Positions 23,925 to 31,813 of a stretch of DNA of 43,844 nt are shown piece by piece. Below the pieces are notes generated by a model that saw only the letters and a program-made list of their open reading frames with translations, was not told the origin of the DNA and searched no databases. Position 1 is the stretch's first letter; each line of letters starts with the position of its first letter. Source of the stretch: Psychrobacillus sp. BL-248-WT-3. Its GTDB lineage: Bacteria > Bacillota > Bacilli > Bacillales_A > Planococcaceae. The stretch lies in assembly GCF_012843435.1 (NCBI RefSeq), contig NZ_JABAFC010000030.1:1-43844 (forward strand). Direction: 5' to 3'. Made by a program: the position numbers and the translations under genes.

Positions 23925-24606
23925 GACAGATCCAACCACCAAAATGATTCGTCTTGAAAAAGTTTGCAATTCGGTGAAAACCAGCTTCAGAAAGTAAGCT
24001 TCGAATTTCTTCTTCAGAGATAGATGATTCGGTTAATGTTGCGTTCATTAACTCTTCTACTTTCTCTTCTGACAAGTTCGTCGTATCTAGCCAGTAATTT
24101 TTCCAAAGGTTCACCAGTTCTTTAAACTCTAACGAATTCGGATCTCCATATTTACTAACGAGTATAAAAGGGCTTCCCGGTTTCAGGTGAGCTCTAATTT
24201 GTTTTAAGAGTGCCAGCTTATCCTTTACGTCAGGTACGAAATGAAGAACTAAGATACACGTTGCTGCATCAAACGTATCATCAGGAGGAACTATCTCAAT
24301 TGTTCCATTGAAGAAATCGACCCGATTATTCATGTCCAGTTGCTCTACCTTCATCTTCGCCACCTCAAGCATCGCCTTTGATGGATCTACAACGGTAAAC
24401 TTCCATTCAGTATTGCTAGGTCCAAAAGCATTTAGCTCGTTACCTCCTCCACCTCCAACTACTAGGAGAGAGGCTTCCTCTTTTAAGTTTGCCCGTAGAA
24501 AAGTTTGCGAAAGCCGAAGCATTGGATCGTATGTAGGGAGATTTCGTCTTATCCCTTTGTCATACTCAGCGGCCGTTTTATGATCAAACTCCAGTTTATT
24601 AGACAA
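23914..24606 (-). CDS. SAM-dependent methyltransferase (class I)
   Basis: 230 residues. Motif I LLVVGGGGGNEL (about 47-58), followed by the acidic VVDPSKAMLEVAK (about 71-83), motif post-I/II ATCILVLHFVPD and motif III LLKQIRAHLKPGSPFILV. The layout is that of the UbiE/Tam-like class I fold. Substrate unknown. It is translationally tied to the SLC13 permease gene downstream and is 32 bp from the tartrate-dehydratase-like gene upstream, an unexpected partner in an acid-catabolism operon. TTG start at 24606 after GAAGGAAGGCGAG. Confidence 0.75.
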   Translation of the reverse strand: MSNKLEFDHKTAAEYDKGIRRNLPTYDPMLRLSQTFLRANLKEEASLLVVGGGGGNELNAFGPSNTEWKFTVVDPSKAMLEVAKMKVEQLDMNNRVDFFNGTIEIVPPDDTFDAATCILVLHFVPDVKDKLALLKQIRAHLKPGSPFILVSKYGDPNSLEFKELVNLWKNYWLDTTNLSEEKVEELMNATLTESSISEEEIRSLLSEAGFHRIANFFKTNHFGGWICHAL

Positions 24607-24638
24607 CTTCTCGCCTTCCTTCTCTTTGATATAACCTT

Positions 24639-25805
24639 TTATTTCCCGATAGATGATAGCAAGCTATACAAATCTGATTTTGCTTCAAAACCAATGCCTG
24701 GAATGTCCGGAAGCCTTACATATCCGTCTTCAACGGCATAGTTATCGGCAAATCCACCAAATGGCTGAAATACGCCTGGGTATGATTCATTCCCATGAAG
24801 TGCTAATCCCGCAGCTATGTTCAGTGACATCTGATGACCTCCATGAGGTATACAACGTCTAGAGGACCAGCCGTGTTCATTCAACATTTCTAAAATGCGT
24901 AGATATTCTACTAATCCATAGCTAAGCGCACAATCAAATTGAAGAAAGTCTTTCTCAGGGTTCATGCCTGCATATCGGATTAAGTTGGTTGCATCCTGTA
25001 AGGAAAAAATATTTTCCCCAGTTGCGATGGCATGTGGATATCTCTTGGACAGTTCAGCCTGCAGATGAAAGTCCAGAGGGTCTCCCGCTTCTTCATACCA
25101 GATCAATTCATAGTCTTTAATCTTCTCTCCAAATTCAATAGCATAGTCTAAGTCAAAGCGACCATTTGCATCGACCATCAGTCCACTTCCTGAAGGTAAA
25201 ATCTCTAGAACTGCTTCGATACGCTTTATATCTTCACTTAAAGAAGCACCGCCAACCTTCATTTTCACATCCTTATAGCCGAGCTCGAGATAACCCTTCA
25301 TTTCATCCTGGAGTTCCGTTAAGCCTTTGTCTGGGAAATAGTAGCCTCCAGCTGCATAAATGTATACCTTTTCGTCTACCTGACCATTCCCATATCGTTC
25401 TGCAAGAAGCTGGTATAAAGGCTTTCCTTCTATTTTGGACACTGCATCCCAAACAGCCATGTCTATTACACCAACTGCAACCGTTCTTTCCCCGTGTCCC
25501 CCCGGTTTTTCATTTGCCATAATGATGGCATGTATTTTATGTGGATCAAGATTAGTCCCATCATCTGTTAAAATATCTTTCGACTCTGCCTCAAGTAATC
25601 TAGGAATAAATCGTTCAAGTAATAGACTTGTAGGCGCATATCGGCCATTCGAGTTAAATCCAAAACCAACGACTGGCTTTCCATCTCTTACCACATCTGT
25701 TGTGATGGCTAATGCAGATGCTGTCATTTTACTAAAATCAATATAAGCATTTCTAATTGGACTACTAATTGGCACAGTCTTAACTTCTATATTTGTTATT
25801 TTCAT
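24639..25805 (-). CDS. tarD: D-tartrate dehydratase-like enolase-superfamily enzyme
   Basis: 388 residues. Enolase-superfamily (mandelate racemase subgroup) features: catalytic KMK at 181-183, magnesium ligands D212 (VDANGRF), E238/E239 (WYEEAGDP) and E264 (ATGEN), and H321 in CIPHGGHQMSLN. Long segments such as SSPIRNAYIDF, NSNGRY, NEKPGGHGER, AAGGYY, LQFDCALSYGL and LPDIPGIGFE match what I recall of Bradyrhizobium TarD, which removes water from D-tartrate to give oxaloacetate through a Lys/His pair. So the function is likely D-tartrate or a close acid-sugar dehydration. First gene of the operon with methyltransferase, SLC13 permease and CoA-transferase. ATG at 25805 follows AAAGGATGA. The recall was not checked by a search. 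Confidence 0.8.
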   Translation of the reverse strand: MKITNIEVKTVPISSPIRNAYIDFSKMTASALAITTDVVRDGKPVVGFGFNSNGRYAPTSLLLERFIPRLLEAESKDILTDDGTNLDPHKIHAIIMANEKPGGHGERTVAVGVIDMAVWDAVSKIEGKPLYQLLAERYGNGQVDEKVYIYAAGGYYFPDKGLTELQDEMKGYLELGYKDVKMKVGGASLSEDIKRIEAVLEILPSGSGLMVDANGRFDLDYAIEFGEKIKDYELIWYEEAGDPLDFHLQAELSKRYPHAIATGENIFSLQDATNLIRYAGMNPEKDFLQFDCALSYGLVEYLRILEMLNEHGWSSRRCIPHGGHQMSLNIAAGLALHGNESYPGVFQPFGGFADNYAVEDGYVRLPDIPGIGFEAKSDLYSLLSSIGK

Positions 25806-25892
25806 ATCAAATCATCCTTTGTTTTTTATTTTGGCTATGTTAAAGGTTATGGTTGATTTATGATGCAAAGAAATCTTAAATCAGAGAGTAGA

Positions 25893-26020
25893 ATTGATTT
25901 CCGCCCCAGCCGGACGCTTTCCGTGGGGTGAGCGATAAGCCATCACCCGTCGCTTACGCGCGCGGTTGTGATGTCTGATCTGTCTCACTCATCCCACTGG
26001 AGTCGCCGTCTGTCGCTCCT
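25893..26020. repeat. Bacillus-type dispersed intergenic repeat with long imperfect hairpin
   Basis: A GC-rich block in an AT-rich gap that begins GATTTCCGCCCC..GGACGCTTTCCGTGGGG and ends near CCCACTGGAGTCGCC..TCGCTCC. GTGGGGTGAG (25923-25932) pairs with CTCATCCCAC (25988-25997). Inside, AGCCATCAC pairs with GTGATGTCT, with a CGCGCG apex. The pattern 'CGCTTTCCG..GGG ... CCCxC.GGAGTC(T)CGC' is one I recognise from many bacillus intergenic regions. It separates the CitE-lyase operon from the tarD operon. The remainder of 25806-26208 is AT-rich without a gene. No transposase is present. Confidence 0.65.
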
Positions 26021-26208
26021 AGCATCGATAAAGCGCTAATAAATTAACTCGCATAAACAAAGCAGAAAAACTGTCACCAACCCCAGTCTCATAATTTATT
26101 GTCTCTTATATAATCTTTCCAGTCGTCACTATAATAAAGAATGGTTAGTCAAAATAAACCAATAACTTTAACAGAGTTTTTGTTTTTTATTTTAATATTC
26201 CGAATATT

Positions 26209-27057
26209 TCATACGGAATCTAATACTATATTTTTAGCTTTCTTGTACACTGGATAATCTACAAATTGACTATTTACCATTATCGATGCTATACCGTTTT
26301 GTTCTGCATTTTCAAATGCTTCCACAACAGCTATTGCTTGATCGATTTCTTTTTGAGAAGCGGAAAAGGTTTGGTGGACGGCTTCTATTTGCTTAGGATG
26401 AATGATTAATTTCCCTTTAAAGCCAAGTTGTTTGGCAAGTTTCGCTTCCATTTCCAAACCTGCTTCATTATCTAGCTTAGGATAGACAGTATCTATAGGA
26501 GCTCCAATGCCCGCAGCTCTGGAAGCAATGACAAGCTGGGAACGAGCGAATAATAACTCCAACCCATTCGTTGTAAGCTCACAATCGATATCTAATGAAA
26601 AATCGATAGAACCAAAAGCCATCCGCACAATTAACTCATCTGCTGTCGCAATAGAATAAGCAAACTGGATTCCTTTTGCGGTTTCTATTAATGGAATTAC
26701 TTGAACTGGCTTTAATTGATTGGTTGAATATTCTCGAGCGATCTCACAAACAGCCTTCATGCCCTCGGAGCTTTCTGATTTGGGAATCATAATACCTGCA
26801 GCCCCATTCGATAATGCGCATTTTAAATCTTTCTCCCAAAAAGGGGTATCCAAGTCATTGATTCTTACAATCAATTCTTTTTCATCCCTAAACTTAACCA
26901 ATGCTTCTTTAACTATTTCTCTTGCGCTATCTTTTTCCTTTACCGCTACCGCATCCTCTAAATCTAGAATCACAGAGTCAGCTTTTGAATGAATGGCTTT
27001 TCTAATTACTTCCTTGTTACTTCCAGGTACAAATAAATAGGAGCGTGTACGATTCAT
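26209..27057 (-). CDS. CitE/HpcH-type CoA-ester lyase
   Basis: 282 residues. CitE-like barrel: RSYLFVPGSN (5-14), DSVILDLEDAV (27-37), VRIND (about 64-68), VIPLIETAKGI with the metal-ligand Glu, and FGSIDFSLDI with the metal-ligand Asp. Family members split or form citryl-CoA, malyl-CoA, methylmalyl-CoA or citramalyl-CoA. With a class III CoA-transferase 5 kb downstream and no CitF/CitD partner genes, a stand-alone malyl- or citramalyl-CoA lyase is more likely than citrate lyase beta (inference). ATG at 27057 follows AAAGGGGAAA; the longer frame to 27081 includes that site. Last gene of the long operon. Confidence 0.8.
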   Translation of the reverse strand: MNRTRSYLFVPGSNKEVIRKAIHSKADSVILDLEDAVAVKEKDSAREIVKEALVKFRDEKELIVRINDLDTPFWEKDLKCALSNGAAGIMIPKSESSEGMKAVCEIAREYSTNQLKPVQVIPLIETAKGIQFAYSIATADELIVRMAFGSIDFSLDIDCELTTNGLELLFARSQLVIASRAAGIGAPIDTVYPKLDNEAGLEMEAKLAKQLGFKGKLIIHPKQIEAVHQTFSASQKEIDQAIAVVEAFENAEQNGIASIMVNSQFVDYPVYKKAKNIVLDSV

Positions 27058-27094
27058 AGATTTCCCCTTTCTTAGGAGCATTTATGTCGGCCTT

Positions 27095-28159
27095 TTAGGA
27101 ATTCACGCCTTCTATTTTTGCAATAATAGCATCCGTCACCTCTGTTGTACTATGGTTCCCTCCAATATCAGAAGTCTTGATGCCTGACTGTAAAGTATGT
27201 TCAATCGCCTCTAATAAGATAGCTCCCATTTCTGTTTCTCCAAAGTGATCTAGCATCATTTTGGCTGTCCAAATTTGCCCAACCGGATTTGCTATTCCTT
27301 TTCCATAAATGTCAGGAGCCGAGCCATGAACAGGCTCAAACATGGAAGGGTATTTGCCATTTAAATTTATATTGCCAGAAGGTGCAATTCCGATGCTTCC
27401 CATAATGGCTGCTCCAATATCACTTAAAATATCTCCAAAGAGATTACTAGCCACCACTACATCCAATGTGTGAGGTCTTGTAATGAAAAAAGCGGAAAGG
27501 GCATCTATATGTTCACTTTTAGTTGGAATATCCTTATAGTTTTGAGAAACCTCCGCTAATACGTCATCCCAAAACGGCATAGAGTGAGCGATTCCATTTG
27601 ATTTGGTTGCACTAGTTAAATGACCATTTCTCTTTGTAGCTAGCTCAAAAGCATATTCCATGACCTGCAAAACAGCTTTTTTAGTAAAAACGGAGTTCTG
27701 AACTACTATTTCATCTATCCCTTGATGGATTCGACCGCCGCTACTGCTATATTCACCTTCACTATTTTCTCTAACAATCATAATATCGAAATCTCGTGGA
27801 TGGCTTAATGGAGAAACTATTCCCTTAATATGCTTAGCAGGACGAATATTAATGACTTGTTCAAATTCTCTTCGAATTTTTAACAAGAGGCCGCCTAAGG
27901 AAATATGATCCTTTACGAGAGAAGGGTCTCCTACAGCTCCTAAAAAAATAGCATCGCTTTGACTTAGCAAATCTAACCCATCATCCGGCATCATTTTCCC
28001 ATGCTCAACATAATACTGCGAACTCCAAGGATAATGAGTATAGTTGAACGTTAAGCCTCCATGAACCTTTGCGATTGCATCTAGTACTCTTAATGCTTCA
28101 GGTACTACTTCTTTTCCTATTCCATCTCCCGGAATGACAGCTATCTCTAACCTTTTCAT
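27095..28159 (-). CDS. Tartrate/D-malate dehydrogenase (isopropylmalate dehydrogenase family)
   Basis: 354 residues. Beta-decarboxylating dehydrogenase fold: VIPGDGIGKEVVPEALRVL (9-27), DAIFLGAVGDPS, a RREFEQVINIRP arginine cluster, IVRENSEGEYSSSGG, the KSNGI lysine and DIGGNHST. The GAVGxP + DHISL + REN.EGEYS..GGR set is typical of the TtuC/DmlA tartrate and D-malate branch rather than LeuB. NAD-dependent oxidation of tartrate gives oxaloglycolate; D-malate gives pyruvate and CO2. No leu genes nearby. ATG at 28159 follows GGAAGGGGAAA. The adjacent GntR gene may control it. Confidence 0.8.
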   Translation of the reverse strand: MKRLEIAVIPGDGIGKEVVPEALRVLDAIAKVHGGLTFNYTHYPWSSQYYVEHGKMMPDDGLDLLSQSDAIFLGAVGDPSLVKDHISLGGLLLKIRREFEQVINIRPAKHIKGIVSPLSHPRDFDIMIVRENSEGEYSSSGGRIHQGIDEIVVQNSVFTKKAVLQVMEYAFELATKRNGHLTSATKSNGIAHSMPFWDDVLAEVSQNYKDIPTKSEHIDALSAFFITRPHTLDVVVASNLFGDILSDIGAAIMGSIGIAPSGNINLNGKYPSMFEPVHGSAPDIYGKGIANPVGQIWTAKMMLDHFGETEMGAILLEAIEHTLQSGIKTSDIGGNHSTTEVTDAIIAKIEGVNS

Positions 28160-28189
28160 TATATTTCCCCTTCCATGCCTACCTTTTAC

Positions 28190-28864
28190 TTACTGCCTTC
28201 CACTCATTTCAATCATTTTTATTAAGTTATCCTTCGTACGAAGAATATGCGTCTCGATTACATCCCTTAATTTAATAGGGTCATTTTCTTTAACATATTT
28301 CACCATTAGGCTATGCTCCTTATGAGATTCTGCTAGATGATCCACTAGGACACTTGGCGTATACGGAGGTATCCCTTTCCACAGGGTATCGATGTACCCT
28401 TTAATCCTTCTCCAAGGGCATGCTTCTATAATTATTTGGTGGAAATCTGCATTCATTTTCATGTACTTTTCCATGTCTGTCTCGCTATGATCTAATTGAA
28501 TCATCTGCTCATATAGTTCTTCTAAATCTCTAATGTCCTCTTCGTCTAAAAAAGGTAGCGCCTTTACAGCAGCCTCTCCCTCTAGCATGGCTCTCAGCTG
28601 ATAAATCTCTTCAATATCATCAATAGAAATAGGGGTGACGATTGCACCTCTTCTTGGCTCCATTCGAACGAGCCCTTCTACCTCAAGCTGTTTCAACGCT
28701 TCTCGCAGAGGCATTCTACTTACTCCTAACTTCGCTGCCCACTCTTCTTGCATAAGACGGTCTCCCATCTTAAATTCTCCTCTTAATATTAAATCTCTTA
28801 ATTTAGTAGTAACTTTAAACTGTAAGGTTGAACGATCTAGCTCTGTAAGTTTTAATTTATCCAT
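28190..28864 (-). CDS. GntR-family regulator, FCD (FadR-like) subgroup
   Basis: 224 residues. Winged helix at about 15-78 with the GntR signature LQEEW-like EEWAAKLGVSRMPLREALKQLEVEGLV. The FCD effector domain (about 88-212) shows three metal-binding-type histidines H142, H184 and H206, spaced as in FCD proteins; these often bind small carboxylates with a metal ion. It lies inside the long operon, which suggests local control by an organic acid such as tartrate, malate or citramalate. The paired dyads at 39213 and 39346 are candidate targets. ATG at 28864 follows AAGGAG. Confidence 0.85.
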   Translation of the reverse strand: MDKLKLTELDRSTLQFKVTTKLRDLILRGEFKMGDRLMQEEWAAKLGVSRMPLREALKQLEVEGLVRMEPRRGAIVTPISIDDIEEIYQLRAMLEGEAAVKALPFLDEEDIRDLEELYEQMIQLDHSETDMEKYMKMNADFHQIIIEACPWRRIKGYIDTLWKGIPPYTPSVLVDHLAESHKEHSLMVKYVKENDPIKLRDVIETHILRTKDNLIKMIEMSGRQ

Positions 28865-28922
28865 AATATGCTCCTTGAGTTTCCATAGTATCTTCCTAAT
28901 ATATTTGGAATTAACAATGCAC

Positions 28923-29810
28923 TTATGCTTTTATTTCTACATCAAACATTTCCTCTATATGCTTTACTATAGTTGTATGGTCTTCGTTTCCTTTACCTTC
29001 TGACCAAGCCTGCTTCCATAATTGATAGGAAGCACTTGATATAAACATAGGTACCTTTTCATCTTCTGCCATGCTCATTGCAATTTTTAAGTCCTTCACC
29101 ATTAAATCTAGTGTAAATCCTACTTCGAAGTTTCTAGTTAGTACTTGGTTCGGAAATTTAAAATCACTCGAGAAGCTTTTTCCTGTGCTTGTATTTATCA
29201 CGCTTAGCATCTTAGTTGGATCTAGACCCAGCTTTACACCAAGAGCTATTGCTTCTCCTGTTACCGCCAAGGTTGCTGCTGAAATCATATTGTTTAGTGC
29301 TTTCACCGTGTGGCCTGCTCCAATATCACCTACGTGAATTACATTTTGACCAATCTTTCCTAATAGAGGTTCAACTTCTTCAAAATTGAAAGCGTCTCCT
29401 CCAACCATTATCGACAGTGTGCCTTCCTCTGCTTTTTTTACTCCACCACTGACTGGAGCATCTATCATTCTAAATCCTGCATGTTCCATCATTTTGTTTA
29501 TTTCTTTCGTTTCAGAAGGGATGGAAGTAGTCATTTCAATAAGTAAGCTATTTGAGCTAAACCCCTTCATCAATCCTTCCTCGCCAACTAGTATTTCCTT
29601 TACGATATATACATTAGGGAGAACCGTTATAACATATTGAAATTTAGCTGCTAAATCAGCTGGACTCTCTGTTTCTTCTGCACCAAAGCTGGCATATATT
29701 CGCATAAATTCTTTATTAACGTCGAAGATCCCTACTTCTACTCCTTGTTCCAAAAGCCTCTTAGCCATCCTGCCACCCATGTTACCTAAGCCTATAATTC
29801 CAACTCTCAT
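28923..29810 (-). CDS. 3-hydroxyisobutyrate dehydrogenase-family (beta-hydroxyacid) dehydrogenase
   Basis: 295 residues. NAD(P) site VGIIGLGNMGGRMAKRL (3-19), the substrate motif DAPVSGGVKKAEEGTLSIMVGG (117-138), and the catalytic lysine in GHTVKALNNM (K170). The family includes tartronate-semialdehyde reductase, 3-hydroxyisobutyrate and L-threonate dehydrogenases. In a tartrate-type island a tartronate-semialdehyde or hydroxy-acid role is plausible, but the substrate cannot be told. ATG at 29810 follows AGAAGGGATAA. Confidence 0.8.
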   Translation of the reverse strand: MRVGIIGLGNMGGRMAKRLLEQGVEVGIFDVNKEFMRIYASFGAEETESPADLAAKFQYVITVLPNVYIVKEILVGEEGLMKGFSSNSLLIEMTTSIPSETKEINKMMEHAGFRMIDAPVSGGVKKAEEGTLSIMVGGDAFNFEEVEPLLGKIGQNVIHVGDIGAGHTVKALNNMISAATLAVTGEAIALGVKLGLDPTKMLSVINTSTGKSFSSDFKFPNQVLTRNFEVGFTLDLMVKDLKIAMSMAEDEKVPMFISSASYQLWKQAWSEGKGNEDHTTIVKHIEEMFDVEIKA

Positions 29811-29847
29811 TAAGGTTATCCCTTCTTTTCAAATAGATTTCAACCGT

Positions 29848-30396
29848 CTATTGCTTAAAGTTGGCTGTTCCCTCTTCGTAAAGGTCCCCACCATGAATAT
29901 CATTTATAACAAATACGGGAAAGTTCTCTACCGTTAATCTTCTAATAGCCTCTGTCCCTAAGTCTTCATATGCAATCACTTCCGATGTTTTGATGGAACG
30001 CGCTATTAATGCTGCTGCTCCGCCAACTGCCCCAAAGTAGATGGCTTTATTTGTTCTCATCGACTGCTTTACTTCCTCACTGCGATATCCTTTCCCAATC
30101 ATGCCTTTTAGTCCTGCTTCCAGCAGCCTCGGTGTATATGCGTCCATTCTCCCGCTAGTCGTAGGGCCAGCTGAACCAATAACTTCTCCAGGTCTACCAG
30201 GAGTTGGTCCAACATAGTAAAGAACTTGATTGGTGAGGTCGATAGGAAAAGGTATACCTTCAATTTCTTGCTCAATCATTCTTTTGTGCGCCGCATCTCT
30301 GGCTGTATAAACAACGCCTGACAATAAAACACGATCTCCTGCTCTTAAAGAAATCAAATCTGCCTCTTGTAAAGGTAGGTTAACTTTTTTCTGCAC
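29848..30396 (-). CDS. Class I fumarase / L-tartrate dehydratase, beta subunit
   Basis: 182 residues, the C-terminal half of class I hydrolyases. Motifs PTPGRPGEVIGSAGPTTSGRMD, GAVGGAAALIA and EVIAYEDLGTEAIRRL are typical of TtdB and fumarase C-terminal domains. Works with the alpha subunit encoded just upstream. The GTG at 30396 is chosen because GAGGAGA lies 6-7 bp upstream; the GTG at 30411 overlaps the alpha stop codon but has no ribosome site. Substrate could be L-tartrate (to oxaloacetate), fumarate/malate or mesaconate/citramalate; the cluster context favours a catabolic acid over the citric-acid cycle. Confidence 0.85.
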   Translation of the reverse strand: MQKKVNLPLQEADLISLRAGDRVLLSGVVYTARDAAHKRMIEQEIEGIPFPIDLTNQVLYYVGPTPGRPGEVIGSAGPTTSGRMDAYTPRLLEAGLKGMIGKGYRSEEVKQSMRTNKAIYFGAVGGAAALIARSIKTSEVIAYEDLGTEAIRRLTVENFPVFVINDIHGGDLYEEGTANFKQ

Positions 30397-30407
30397 AGTA
30401 GCTCTCC

Positions 30408-31253
30408 TCACGTTAACGTAATAGTTTGATGGCGACTGGCATGGCAGTTAAGATTGACAGCTACCGGTAGTGCCGCTATATGGCAAGATTCTACTTCAAC
30501 CTTTACATCCAATGCTGTTGTACTTCCCCCCATACCTTGAGGACCAATACCAAGTCTATTAATCTCATCCATCAGCTCTTGTTCTAATTGTGCAATAACC
30601 GGATCCTGATGCCGTACACCTATTGGTCGAAACAAAGATTTTTTTGCTAAGTAAGCGCATCGTTCGAAGTTCCCTCCAACACCAACTCCAACAACAAGAG
30701 GAGGACATGCATTTGGCCCTGCTTCTTTTACGATAGATAGAATATAGTCCTTTACACCATCCATTCCTGCAGAAGGCTTCAGCATTTTTAAATCACTCAT
30801 ATTTTCTGCTCCTCCACCTTTGGCCGTCATATGAAGTGTAAGCTCATCCCCTTCCACAAGTTCAATATGAATCACAGCAGGTGTATTATTTCCTGTGTTT
30901 TTCCGATTTAAGGGATTATAAATGATTGAATTTCTCAAATAACCGTCCTTGTAGCCTTTAGAAACTCCTTCATTAATCGCTTGCACTAGGCTCCCCCCAA
31001 CAATCTGACATCCTTGCCCTAGTTCTACGATAAAGACTGCGGTTCCCGTGTCCTGACACATTGGAACTTGTTCTGCTTTTGCAATATCCGCGTTTTCGAT
31101 TAATTGGGAAAGAATCTCTTTACCAGTTTCCGATTTTTCGGTGTTTAACGCCTGCTTAAAAGCAGTGTAAACATCATCACCTAAGTTATAATTCGATTTC
31201 TTACACATCTCTGCAACCTGGTCCACTACCGTCTCATAAAGAATTACGCTCAT
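30408..31253 (-). CDS. Class I fumarase / L-tartrate dehydratase, alpha subunit (4Fe-4S)
   Basis: 281 residues. Three cysteines lie where class I fumarases hold their labile 4Fe-4S cluster: C66 (PMCQDTGTAVF), C183 (NACPPLVVGVGVGG) and C270 (NLNCHASRH). KGGGAENMSDLKML is another family mark. Adds or removes water in the cytoplasm, oxygen-sensitive. The start overlaps the stop of the thioesterase gene by 4 bp, and the stop meets the beta gene, a sign of tight coupling. ATG at 31253 after GGGGAGGATAAG. Confidence 0.9.
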   Translation of the reverse strand: MSVILYETVVDQVAEMCKKSNYNLGDDVYTAFKQALNTEKSETGKEILSQLIENADIAKAEQVPMCQDTGTAVFIVELGQGCQIVGGSLVQAINEGVSKGYKDGYLRNSIIYNPLNRKNTGNNTPAVIHIELVEGDELTLHMTAKGGGAENMSDLKMLKPSAGMDGVKDYILSIVKEAGPNACPPLVVGVGVGGNFERCAYLAKKSLFRPIGVRHQDPVIAQLEQELMDEINRLGIGPQGMGGSTTALDVKVEVESCHIAALPVAVNLNCHASRHQTITLT

Positions 31254-31780
31254 ACCTTATCCTCCCCTCTCTTTTTATCTCGAACAATATAAAATGTACC
31301 AAGCCCCTTGGCTACTAAGTCCCCATTTTCGTCTGTGATATTACACTCTGAAACGACTGTGCTTTTTCCTTGATAAAGTATAGAAGGACTTGCTAATAGA
31401 TAAGCGCCCTGCCCCTTTTTAATAAAGTTAACTTTTAATTCCAGAGTAAAAACCTTTTCGTTTTCTTTTAAATTGCTTAATATACTAAATCCTATTGCAA
31501 CATCGCAAAGCGTATAAATGGCTCCACCTTGCGCAACTCCATATGTATTCTCATTTTGAATTCCAAGCTCCATTTTGGTTGTTCCATCTGAGTTTTGTGT
31601 TATCCCTAAAAATCTTCCTAAAAAATGCATAGGTATATCTGTTGTATCTCTATTTTCAAAAGGTGTTTGATAAAGAGAGAGTAAATACGATATTTGGTTT
31701 AACTCAATACTACTAAGCGATTGAAGATTCGTTTGAATAGATTGTATTAATTCATTTTTATTCTTATAATTTTCTTCCAT
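31250..31780 (-). CDS. PaaI-type hotdog thioesterase
   Basis: 176 residues. The hotdog core at about 45-165 shows the PaaI pattern YGVAQGGAIYTLCDVAIGFSILSN (active-site G-G...D region at about 88-104) and VNFIKKGQGAYLLASPS. The N-terminal 45 residues are an extra helical segment. It probably hydrolyses stalled acyl-CoA esters of the pathway. Overlaps the fumarase alpha gene by 4 bp. ATG at 31780 follows GAGAGGGGTG. Confidence 0.8.
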   Translation of the reverse strand: MEENYKNKNELIQSIQTNLQSLSSIELNQISYLLSLYQTPFENRDTTDIPMHFLGRFLGITQNSDGTTKMELGIQNENTYGVAQGGAIYTLCDVAIGFSILSNLKENEKVFTLELKVNFIKKGQGAYLLASPSILYQGKSTVVSECNITDENGDLVAKGLGTFYIVRDKKRGEDKV

Positions 31781-31813
31781 CCTTGCACCCCTCTCTCTTT
31801 AACAAATATCCCT

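Noticed and set aside
21299-27057. Itaconate degradation operon (itaconyl-CoA transferase, hydratase, citramalyl-CoA lyase)
   Set aside because: The transferase and lyase would fit, but no MaoC-type itaconyl-CoA hydratase lies in the island; the MaoC-like genes are in a different operon 17 kb away. Kept only as one alternative substrate.
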